Below, in pieces: positions 1 through 7,651 of a stretch of 64,000 nt of DNA; positions within the stretch are counted from its first letter, which is position 1, and every line of letters begins with the position of its first letter. The notes under the pieces were generated by a model that was not told where the DNA came from, made no database searches, and was given only the letters and a program-made list of their open reading frames with translations. The stretch comes from Kiritimatiellia bacterium (GTDB taxonomy: Bacteria > Verrucomicrobiota > Kiritimatiellia > UBA8416 > JABMPJ01), in contig JASLOA010000027.1 in the NCBI GenBank assembly GCA_030745755.1, positions 1-64,000 on the forward strand, in the 5' to 3' direction. A program made the translations under genes and the position numbers.

Positions 1-6
1 TTAAGA

Positions 7-83
7 TGGTGGCGGCACAGGGACTCGAACCCCGGACACGTGGATTATGATTCCACTGCTCTAACCAACTGAGCTATGCCGCC
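7..83 (-). tRNA. tRNA-Met (anticodon CAT)
   Basis: On the minus strand this folds as a complete cloverleaf of 77 nt. The acceptor GGCGGCA pairs with TGCCGCC, the anticodon stem GTGGA/TCCAC encloses the loop ATCATAA with anticodon CAT, and the T arm carries TTCGAGT. The 3' ACCA is encoded in the DNA. The body resembles elongator tRNA-Met; a tRNA-Ile2 with modified C34 shares this anticodon and is the main alternative. Confidence 0.95.
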
Positions 84-156
84 GTTTGAGAAAAGCGGGG
101 CACAAGCTACGAGATCAGGTCCTGGATGTCAATCCCGTTGTAGGGAAAGCGTTTGG

Positions 157-1101
157 CTACAGGTTGCGGCTGCCGCTGTCAGTCGAGAAGTGTCGGCGGA
201 TCTTGTAGCGGCACAGCTCGAGGAGGGTTCGCAGGTAGGAATCGCCCCAGAGGCGGTCGGAGAGGTCTTTGTGAATGATGTACATGGTGTCGTCGAAATC
301 CCAAAACACCACGGTCTTGCCGGTGGGCTTGAGTCGAAGCAGGTCCCCTATGTTCCTCAGGTTGGCGACATGAAGCATCAGGTAGTCGGCTTGTGATTCC
401 TCCATCTTTCGGTAGAGCCCCCTCGTCAGGAAGTCGAGATGCAGATAGGTTGATGCCTTAATCCAGAATATCTGACCGGTTGCCATCTCGGGATACCGGC
501 TCGAAATGTAAGTCACCACATCTTTCGAAATGGAACTCAATAGGACGCGTTTCTGCATTTTGCGGGCGTTGATGTCCGCAACAATGAAGTCCACGAGTTG
601 CCGGTCGTCAGCGTCGTCTCCCTGGCTCTTCACTTCTATATTGATCCGTTTGCCGCTGGCTGCGTCCATGACCTCTTCATAGGTCGCGATCTCGCCGCCG
701 GTCAGGTTGCGGAGCTCTGCATAGGTGGAAGCACCGACCTTGTCTCTGTGCCCGAACACTCGCCGAAGCCGTTTGTCGTGGAAGGCGATCACCCGGTTGT
801 CGGAGGAGTACTGCACGTCGCACTCGATGAAAGCGTATTTGGGGGCGTAGCGGGCCGACACGATCGCACCACGTGAATTCTCAACATGAACGAGAGAGTC
901 GCCGCGATGCGCCCCCAGCGTGCATCGGTAATCCGCCAGCCCGTCCCTCTGTTTGCCCAGTTCCTTCGCCAGCACGGCATCAAGACCCACGGTATGCCTC
1001 GGCAAGGGACATACGGCCATGACGATGACGCTGAGGAGCATGGCAATCAGAACGCCGGCGGCGACAAGGAGTGTGAGCCGAACTGTTCTTGCTGTATTCA
1101 T
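157..1101 (-). CDS. Membrane-anchored glycerophosphodiester phosphodiesterase-like protein
   Basis: The 314-residue product begins with a hydrophobic segment (about residues 8-30), so it is probably anchored in the inner membrane with the catalytic part outside. The GDPD-family signature is visible: an AHRGD motif near residue 64, an E-x-D pair (FIECDVQ) and FHDKRLRRVFG further on. This family hydrolyses glycerophosphodiesters to glycerol-3-phosphate and an alcohol. Substrate specificity cannot be read from sequence. It ends 73 bp from the tRNA and is the last gene of a long minus-strand run starting near 6.6 kb; the CDF gene upstream is 36 bp away, so co-transcription is plausible. Confidence 0.82.
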   Translation of the reverse strand: MNTARTVRLTLLVAAGVLIAMLLSVIVMAVCPLPRHTVGLDAVLAKELGKQRDGLADYRCTLGAHRGDSLVHVENSRGAIVSARYAPKYAFIECDVQYSSDNRVIAFHDKRLRRVFGHRDKVGASTYAELRNLTGGEIATYEEVMDAASGKRINIEVKSQGDDADDRQLVDFIVADINARKMQKRVLLSSISKDVVTYISSRYPEMATGQIFWIKASTYLHLDFLTRGLYRKMEESQADYLMLHVANLRNIGDLLRLKPTGKTVVFWDFDDTMYIIHKDLSDRLWGDSYLRTLLELCRYKIRRHFSTDSGSRNL

Positions 1102-1137
1102 GCGTCGTCTGAAATCCGTGCGCCAGGTCTTCGCGCG

Positions 1138-2040
1138 TTAGGTGTCCGACCGTTTGGAGTGGTCGGGATCGTAGGGTTCGAGGTGGACGATGACGTCGAA
1201 GACGTTCGGTCCTTTTTCGATCAGGCGGTACTTTACCTCGCTGGCGATATCGTGGCCGCGGGCAACGGTCATGGCGGGGTCCACCAGCACATGCAGATCG
1301 ATCTGGAGATGGGCCGCCACGGTGCGGGTCCGTATGTTGTGCACCTCGTGCACGCCCGGGATGCCCTCGGCGATGTCGGAGATCCGCTGCCGTACGCTCT
1401 CAGGGGCCGCGAAGTCGGTCAGCTCCATCATTCCCGGCAGCATGATCTTCCAGGCGCTGTATAGAATGAAGAGCGAGACAACGAGCGCCCCGACCGCATC
1501 GAGAAAGAGCCAGGAAGGACCGAGGCGTGCGATGGCGACTGCAATGGCCGTGGGGATGGAACTGAGCGCGTCTGAACGATGGTGGTGGGCGTTGGCTTCG
1601 AGGGCGATGCTGCCGACGTATTTGCCGCAGTGCAGTGTCCAACGGTAAAGCAGCTCCTTCGCCAGGATCGAGATCAGTGCGGCAATCAGGGCAATGCTGC
1701 CTGGTGTGCCTGACGGCGGGGTGCGGAAGGTAACAAGCGCATGCCAGCCCAGCCCGAGACCCGCCAGGCCAAGCATGCCGCCGACAAAGAGCGCCACCAT
1801 CGTCTCGAAACGACGATGGCCGTATGGGTGACTGGCGTCGGGTGGCTTATCCCAGACGGTTGAGCCGGCCAGTACAGCGATGTCGGTGGTGAGGTCGGAG
1901 AGACTGTGTACGGCATCGGCCACAACCGCGCGGCTGTGGCCAAGCGTTCCGGCCACAAACTTGATCGCGCAGAGCCCCAGGTTAACCAGTAGCCCGACGA
2001 GTGTGACCCTACGCACCGAACAGTTGCCGTGTTCATTCAT
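1138..2040 (-). CDS. Cation diffusion facilitator (CDF) metal exporter
   Basis: This 300-residue protein has the CDF family layout: about six membrane helices, then a soluble C-terminal domain with HEVHNIRTRTVAAHLQIDLHV-type metallochaperone-like sequence. Metal-site residues are visible as HSLSD in TM2 (His45, Asp49) and HHRSD in TM5 (His153, Asp157). HPYGHRRFE follows TM2, as in FieF/YiiP relatives. A His in place of the first TM2 Asp is typical of zinc-preferring members, so divalent metal efflux, probably Zn, is inferred. It starts 2 bp after the msrA stop, suggesting an operon. Confidence 0.92.
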   Translation of the reverse strand: MNEHGNCSVRRVTLVGLLVNLGLCAIKFVAGTLGHSRAVVADAVHSLSDLTTDIAVLAGSTVWDKPPDASHPYGHRRFETMVALFVGGMLGLAGLGLGWHALVTFRTPPSGTPGSIALIAALISILAKELLYRWTLHCGKYVGSIALEANAHHHRSDALSSIPTAIAVAIARLGPSWLFLDAVGALVVSLFILYSAWKIMLPGMMELTDFAAPESVRQRISDIAEGIPGVHEVHNIRTRTVAAHLQIDLHVLVDPAMTVARGHDIASEVKYRLIEKGPNVFDVIVHLEPYDPDHSKRSDT

Positions 2041-2042
2041 CT

Positions 2043-2684
2043 CTACTTGTCCAGCTTCAGCTTGCGCAGCTTGGGTTTGATAACGAAGGAGCAGTAGGGG
2101 GCGTTGGCGTTGTTCTGGAAGTAGTCCTGGTGGTAGTCCTCGGCGGGATAGAAGATCGTGGCGGGAACGATCTCGGTAACAATCGGCGCGAGCTTGGGAT
2201 TGTTCTTTGCAAGCGCATCCCGTGATGCCTCAGCTTGCTGCTGTTGCTCCGACGAGTGCGCGAAGATGGCCGAACGGTATTGCGTTCCCACATCGGCGCC
2301 CTGTCGATTCGGCGTGGTGGGGTCATGCATGCGCCAGAACAGGTCCAGCAGCTCGTCGTAGGATACCTGTTTGGGATCAAATGAGATCTGCGTGGCTTCG
2401 GCATGACCGGTTTGCCCGCCACAGATCTGTTTGTAGGTCGGACTTGGCACGGCACCGCCGGTATAGCCGGACACGACTGTCTCGACACCGTCCAGCGCTT
2501 GGAATACAGCCTCAGTGCACCAGAAACACCCGGCCGCCAAGGTGGCCGTTTCGAGCTGCGAGGGGTCAACGGGCGTCTTCATGGGGTCTTCCTTGGATTT
2601 CGGTTGAGGGCCGCACGATGCTGAGCCGATCAGCAACGTTAACACGGCAGTGCATGCTAGAAGTGACTGTGTTCTATGGTGCAT
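2043..2684 (-). CDS. msrA: Peptide-methionine (S)-S-oxide reductase, lipoprotein form
   Basis: MsrA reduces methionine-S-sulfoxide in oxidised proteins. The catalytic motif GCFWC is present (Cys53 with this start), followed by TEAVFQALDGV and the YTGG segment typical of the family. The N-terminus has a lipoprotein signal (hydrophobic run then IGSASC, Cys24), so the enzyme probably sits on the periplasmic face of a membrane and repairs envelope proteins. An ATG six codons upstream (2702) is possible, but the start at 2684 gives a normal signal peptide. It is followed 2 bp later by the CDF gene. Confidence 0.95.
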   Translation of the reverse strand: MHHRTQSLLACTAVLTLLIGSASCGPQPKSKEDPMKTPVDPSQLETATLAAGCFWCTEAVFQALDGVETVVSGYTGGAVPSPTYKQICGGQTGHAEATQISFDPKQVSYDELLDLFWRMHDPTTPNRQGADVGTQYRSAIFAHSSEQQQQAEASRDALAKNNPKLAPIVTEIVPATIFYPAEDYHQDYFQNNANAPYCSFVIKPKLRKLKLDK

Positions 2685-2707
2685 AATCCAGAAGTCTAAC
2701 ACACCCT

Positions 2708-3640
2708 CTACCCGGGCGTCAGCTGGAAGTCGAGTGCAAGGTCCACGGGCACCCAGTGGGGCGCTTTCTTCTTCAGAAGCTTCACCTTGCTCTTGCGCCG
2801 ATCGAGGGACTTCTCGAGCGAGCGTTCGAGTTTCTTGGATGTCTTGCGATCAAACATGTTCTGTAGGTTCTCGATGTTTACTCGCAGTCGCTGCATGTCG
2901 ACATCGTACCAGAACCTGTAGCCGTCATGGTCGTAGATGACGCGCACATCAACGATGCCTCTGAAGTCGCGCACTCTGCCGTCGGTTGTTATGCGCACGG
3001 CTTTGTCGTCGAGCTTGATGCGCAGGTCGCCTGTAGCCGAGAAGCTGAATCGACGCCGGGTCACGGGCTCGGGCACATAGTCTTCCACGGAGCGAATGTC
3101 GAACGTCTTGAACGTGGGGCGGTAGATGATGCGGTACTCCCCGAAAAGGTGCTCTTCCTCGCTGGCCAGGTCATCCTCCAACTCTTCTCTGAAGAGCCGG
3201 TTCAAGACCGGGGCGGGTACACGGCAGACCAGGCGGGGACGATGTCCGATGTTCTTGTCGACAGCGATGATCAGCGGCACATTATCGTCGAGCTGAAAGC
3301 CCAGTGCTGCCTTCTGGACAGAGCCGTGCAGAATAACCCCGTCGTGTATGATGCCGGGAGGTAACCAGCGTGTGGAAGGGAAAATTTGGGATAGTATGGA
3401 TTCGGCGCGTCCCGGGCTGATGATCAGCATGGCGCCGAAATCGGGGCAAACGGGTGGGGCGCCCTCCGAGAGACGATCGAGAACAACCAGCTCGGAGATC
3501 TCAAGTGGAAGAGAGGGGGGCACGACCCACCGGGTCAGCATCTGGCCGATGTGGCCGCTGACCCAGAGGAGCGTGAGGGTACACAACAGAAAGATCACCA
3601 AAAGCCGCCGCGGCCGTCCTGATGCTTCCCTGTCGTCCAC
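2708..3640 (-). CDS. Unknown anchored envelope protein
   Basis: I do not recognise the family. The product is about 310 residues with an N-terminal membrane segment (LLVIFLLCTLTLLWV) followed by a mostly soluble, beta-rich and charged domain, and a basic Lys/Arg-rich stretch near the C-terminus (residues about 275-300). A GTG at 3646 is possible, but the GTG at 3640 lies about seven bases after an AAGGAG ribosome-binding site and is preferred. It lies 30 bp downstream of the DUF481-type gene and 23 bp upstream of msrA on the same strand. An outward-facing anchored protein is an inference from topology only. Confidence 0.7.
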   Translation of the reverse strand: MDDREASGRPRRLLVIFLLCTLTLLWVSGHIGQMLTRWVVPPSLPLEISELVVLDRLSEGAPPVCPDFGAMLIISPGRAESILSQIFPSTRWLPPGIIHDGVILHGSVQKAALGFQLDDNVPLIIAVDKNIGHRPRLVCRVPAPVLNRLFREELEDDLASEEEHLFGEYRIIYRPTFKTFDIRSVEDYVPEPVTRRRFSFSATGDLRIKLDDKAVRITTDGRVRDFRGIVDVRVIYDHDGYRFWYDVDMQRLRVNIENLQNMFDRKTSKKLERSLEKSLDRRKSKVKLLKKKAPHWVPVDLALDFQLTPG

Positions 3641-3669
3641 TCTCACTCTCCTTGCTCAGGCCTCCGTGC

Positions 3670-4422
3670 TCAGTGCGTATAGACCAGGGCCGCGACCAGG
3701 GACAGGTCGTTTGCCTCCAACCCGTCCGGCGGCTCGCCGTCGTAGCGGTCCTGGGCTACCACGCGCAGGCTGAGCGTGCTATTCAGCATCGTCTCGGTCC
3801 CGATTTCAGCATTGAGGAGATAATCCTCGAAGTCGTCCATATTTGGCAGGTACTCCACCGATGCCCAGCACTTGGCCGTCTCGCTGAAGGTGTGGTCGTG
3901 GCGGGCAGCCAGCCGTAACGACACACCGTCATCATCCTCTCCCGACTCGAACTCATCAATGATATAGGCAAGACCGATTTCGAGACCGAGCTTATCCTTG
4001 GCGTTGTCCATGGCATAGAGGCCGCCGCCGACACCGATGATGGCGCGATAGTCAATACCGCCGATCTCGTCGTGCAGGATGCTGTCGTCGGTGTACCAGT
4101 ATGTCCCGTTCAGTCTGTACTTGATGTTGGCGTGTGCCTTCGCATTCTGCGCGGTCTTGTCGGTGTTCTCGCTGCCGTCCTCGGCCATAGTGGTGTTCTC
4201 ACCGTAGTTGGCCTCGATTCCCAGGCGATATTCCATCTTCCCGGTTGCGCGTCCGGTTGTGAGGGCGGCGTTGACTCCCATGGTCTCGGTGTTGCCCTGG
4301 TTCACGTTGGCTCCCAGGGCCAGGGATGTCTTCCACCCCTCGCCCTCAGCCGCCACAGCCATGCCGGCCATGAACACTGCTGCGACAGCGCAGGATACAC
4401 CAATCTTGTAGATCTGACTCAT
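3670..4422 (-). CDS. DUF481/YdiY-type outer-membrane protein
   Basis: The 250-residue product has a clear Sec signal peptide ending near AVAAEGEG, then repeated amphipathic beta-strand patterns with alternating polar and hydrophobic residues and acidic turns (for example GLEIGLAYIIDEF). The opening WKTSLALGANVNQGNTET matches the style of DUF481 'salt-induced outer-membrane protein' families. It probably forms a small beta-barrel; the cargo or role is unknown. A ribosome-binding site (AGGAGAAGG) precedes the ATG at 4422. It is 35 bp downstream of the broken mscS-like gene. Confidence 0.8.
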   Translation of the reverse strand: MSQIYKIGVSCAVAAVFMAGMAVAAEGEGWKTSLALGANVNQGNTETMGVNAALTTGRATGKMEYRLGIEANYGENTTMAEDGSENTDKTAQNAKAHANIKYRLNGTYWYTDDSILHDEIGGIDYRAIIGVGGGLYAMDNAKDKLGLEIGLAYIIDEFESGEDDDGVSLRLAARHDHTFSETAKCWASVEYLPNMDDFEDYLLNAEIGTETMLNSTLSLRVVAQDRYDGEPPDGLEANDLSLVAALVYTH

Positions 4423-4457
4423 AGTGCACCTTCTCCTCTAATCTCAAACAGGCAGGA

Positions 4458-5271
4458 CTAAGCGTCGTCCTTGATGAGATGCACATCGCGTTGAGGGAAC
4501 GGGATGCTGATGTTCTCTGCATCAAAGCGCTTCTTCATCGCTTCGTGAATGGCGAAGTAGACATCCCAGTAGTCGGCAGTCTTAACCCAGGGCCGCACCA
4601 CGAAATTCACGCTGCTGTCGGCCAGCTCAACGACGCCCACGGTCGGGGCCGGATCAGCGAGAACCCGCTCATCAGCCGAGATGACTTCGTTGATGGCGCT
4701 CCTTACCTTGTCCAGGTCGTCGCCATAGCCCACTCCGAAGACCATGTCGACACGCCGGCAATCCTTCGCCGAGTAGTTGATGATGTTCCCGCCGGTCATG
4801 GACGCGTTCGGCACGATGATCTTCTTGTTGTCCGGGGTCTTGAGCTGTGTTGTGAAGATCTCAATCTCCTCAACCACGCCGGCTGTTCCGCCGCCTTCAA
4901 TGAAGTCGCCCACCTTGAACGGCTTGAAGACGAGCATGAGTACGCCGGAAGCGAAGTTGGCCAGTGAGCCCTGAAGGGCTAAACCAATCGCCAGGCCGGC
5001 GGCACCGAGTACGGCTACGAAGGATGCCGTCTGGATGTTGAGTTTGCTGAGCGCAGCGATGATGACAAAAAGCCATCATGGCGATGTAGCTCAGACTGCC
5101 GACGAACGAGATCAAGGCGGGATCCGTCTTGCTCTTCTCCATGAGCGCCTTGATGAGTTTCTGGATCAGTTTCGCCGCGAGGCGTCCAATGATCAGAATG
5201 AGAATGGCGCCTACGATTTTGACTCCGTATTCGGCCGTGAACTCCTGCAGTTTCATTACAATAGCTTCCAT
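4458..5271 (-). pseudogene. mscS: MscS-type mechanosensitive channel, frameshifted
   Basis: The two parts are clear MscS pieces. The first (from ATG 5271, RBS GGAGGTAGCG) gives the N-terminal helices up to SYIAMMAF. After a +1 base at an A5 run (5067-5071) the second frame resumes with the pore-lining helix (LGAAGLAIGLALQGSLANF) and the beta domain (PFKVGDFIEGGGTAGVVEEI). Removing one A restores one 270-residue reading frame of normal MscS length. Either it is a homopolymer indel in the sequence or a recent mutation. The intact protein would open under osmotic downshock in the inner membrane. Confidence 0.85.
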
Positions 5272-5324
5272 CGCTACCTCCTTTTTGGTGTCAATATAGG
5301 GTCCTATACGCCGTCTTCAAGGGC

Positions 5325-5367
5325 AAAAAAAGGGCGGGACGGATAAGACAAAAGCCCTATCCGTCCC
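5325..5367 (-). terminator. Rho-independent terminator after the FadL-type gene
   Basis: Read on the minus strand, a perfect 10-bp stem GGGACGGATA/TATCCGTCCC with a 12-nt loop is followed by GCCC and a run of seven T. It starts 21 bp past the stop of the FadL-type gene and would separate that gene from mscS. Confidence 0.85.
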
Positions 5368-5387
5368 ATTTCGTCATCACCACCAGT

Positions 5388-6616
5388 CTAGATCGTCCAG
5401 GCCAGCTGCAGGCTGACGATGTCCACTTCGCCTTCGTAGGTGCCCACCAGGGACGTGCCCGGACCGTACATCTCGCTGATGTTGGCGTCGTCGAACCAGA
5501 GATGCGCATAGCCGACATCAACACTGAGTGTATCGGAGAGACTCATACCGGCCCCAAACGTGAGCCAGGTGCGGTCTGCATCCGGAATGCGCGCGGTGCG
5601 GTGCGCGGCATCCGGTACGGGGGTCTGGTCAAAGGCGCATCCGGTGCGCACAACCAGGTCGTCATTGACCTGGACTGTCGCGCCAAGTGCAAAACGCCAG
5701 GTGTCCTCCCAGCTCTCATCCGTTGTGCTGACCACGCTGCCGTCGTCCCTGACCGTAGTCAGGTCCTCGAACGAACTCCAGCCGGTCCACGTCGCGTCGG
5801 CCTGGATCGAGAGGGACTCGCCAATGGGGACGCTGATACCGATGGCGGCTGTTTCGGGCAGATCCAGGTCGGCTGTGCCCTCTTCGGCAGGCAGGGGGCC
5901 AATCTTGATATCGCCATCCAGCACGTGCTCAATCCCAGAGCGATAGCTCAGACCAACGGTCGTTCCGCACGGCAGCGTGCAGAGAGCTCCCAGGTTGAAA
6001 CCATAGCTCCAATCGTCACCTTCAACCGTGGCGAGTGCTTCTGCGCCGCCGCCCAGCGGGGCCACGCTGGTCAGTTTGGCCTCTGCGTACTCGGCCGTGA
6101 GCCAACACCCACGGAAAGGCTGTCGCTCAGTGCGATGGCCACAGTGGGATTGATATCGATCGTATGCAGTTCTGTTTCAACTGCCGCGTAGCGACCGATC
6201 CAGTCGGCGTCATACTTGGTCTTCAAGCCATAGGGCGCATAGATGCCAATACCGACCGTCATGGTGTCGCTGATACCCATGGCGGCATAGACGTTCGGGA
6301 CATAGGCATCCACACCGGCGTCCACGTCGGCCGTGCCGCCGACCGGCGTTGAGCCCTTGTCATCGAACTCGAACGAGGGGAGGATGGCATTGACCCCCAC
6401 GATGACCTGTGTATTTGAGATGGCGGCAATCCCGGCAGCGTTCCAGTAGATCGCTCCCGCATCGTCATCCCGGGCTGTGGCTCCGGCAAACGCGTTGCCG
6501 AGTCGGCTGGGGCTCTGTTCGAGGATGGCAAACCCGGACCCGCTTGCGATGGGAACCATCGCACACAGTACCAGGGCTGACAGCATCGTCAGAACCGGTG
6601 TACGGCTCTTGTGCAT
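5388..6616 (-). pseudogene. FadL/OmpP1-type outer-membrane protein, frameshifted
   Basis: Both halves belong to one FadL-family beta-barrel, the group that moves long-chain fatty acids or other hydrophobic compounds across the outer membrane. The first half (ATG 6616, RBS GGGAGG) has a signal peptide, then GSGFAILEQSPSRLGNAFAG and DDAGAIYWNAAGIA, the classic family N-terminus. Around 6099-6103 one base is missing: adding a base restores SVGVG-LTAEYAEAKLTSVAPL and runs into the second half, which ends in the strand-type SLQLAWTI. Total length would be about 410 residues. It may be pseudogenised or a sequencing deletion. Confidence 0.83.
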
Positions 6617-6777
6617 GTTCCCTCCCTTGTTGAATGATCGGGCAGGAACAGCTAGCCCTGCCCTTATGTGCGCGAGAATAGCGAATCTGTTTCGGCACGT
6701 CCAGCATCAGACACCCGTGTGTGTGACGTATGTTTGGAGCAAACGGAGGTTGTAGATGTCGGGTCGCGTGGGATAAG

Positions 6778-7548
6778 ATGATCAGTATGAATAGTGCTGT
6801 ATGCAGGCTTGGATTTCTAGTGGCTGTCTTGGCATCGGGTGTACTGGCGGAGGTCCCCCCGACACGTTATGCCGTGGTGTGCGAAGAGACCTACACCAAC
6901 GAGAAGAAATTCAGCGTGATGGCTGAGGCGGAGTATCGCGCCGCCGCCAAGCGCGCCTTTGGCGAAAGCGCGCTACTGCACAAGGCTTTGAACGCGGCTC
7001 GTCGTGAGTGGAAAGAGACAGAGTACAAGCGCACTGGTGGCAAGACGTCTTCTGCGAACTGGGACAAGAACAAGCAGTCGAACAAGGGGCCCGTATGGGG
7101 GATTGTCTCAACGGACAACGGCAGACGAAGAAAGCCATTTCCATCGCTGAAACTCAACATGTCGCCCTCCTTCCGCTGTTTGGGGTTTCACGAAGACAAG
7201 ACGGACGCTGATGCGAGATGTGCAAAGCTTGCAGATAGCGCCAGCCGTCGGCTTACGCTGTCGACCGGGTCATCCCAACTAGGCAACTTCCCCTCCCGCT
7301 TGAAGAAACCGGAGCGCTCCAGCACCAAGTCCTCCGAGCGCGAGGCGGACAAGACGAAGGCCATGGCCATGTTTGAGGCGCATCTTGCCCGTGTTCGTGT
7401 AGGGGGCAAGGTCGCTGGCGGTTCGGGCGGGAGATCCGTGAAGCGCCTTGGCGAGGGGTCTACCTCCCTGGGGCGGTCCAGCTCTTTCAATAGCTCGGAT
7501 CGCTCGGTCAAGCGTATGGGAAATACGACTCCTGACCGTTTTGAATAG
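6778..7548 (+). CDS. Secreted basic protein of unknown function
   Basis: I do not recognise this protein. Starting at 6778 or 6787 it has a signal peptide (LGFLVAVLASGVLA) and then a very basic, Lys/Ser/Arg-rich chain of about 230 residues with two RSVKR motifs near the C-terminus separated by a Ser/Gly-rich stretch. No catalytic motif is visible. It is oriented toward the A2M gene, whose own promoter lies 54 bp past this stop, so the two need not share a transcript. Low-complexity composition makes homology detection difficult. Confidence 0.6.
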   Translation: MISMNSAVCRLGFLVAVLASGVLAEVPPTRYAVVCEETYTNEKKFSVMAEAEYRAAAKRAFGESALLHKALNAARREWKETEYKRTGGKTSSANWDKNKQSNKGPVWGIVSTDNGRRRKPFPSLKLNMSPSFRCLGFHEDKTDADARCAKLADSASRRLTLSTGSSQLGNFPSRLKKPERSSTKSSEREADKTKAMAMFEAHLARVRVGGKVAGGSGGRSVKRLGEGSTSLGRSSSFNSSDRSVKRMGNTTPDRFE

Positions 7549-7601
7549 GCCCCGGGCCGCCACCCATCCCTTCTTGCGCTGACAAGCCCCTCCCTTTTTC
7601 G

Positions 7602-7630
7602 GGAACAAACCGGCGCTGGGAGACGTCTTA
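7602..7630 (+). promoter_or_regulatory. Predicted ECF sigma promoter of the A2M gene
   Basis: GGAAC at 7602-7606 and CGTCTTA at 7624-7630 are separated by exactly 17 bp. The same two boxes at the same spacing occur at 12059 and 14058. The layout (GGAAC -35, CGTC-like -10) is the usual style of ECF promoters. The start would fall a few bases downstream, just before the AAGGGAG ribosome-binding site of the A2M gene. Confidence 0.8.
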
Positions 7631-7651
7631 GTGTGCAAAGGGAGATTAACT

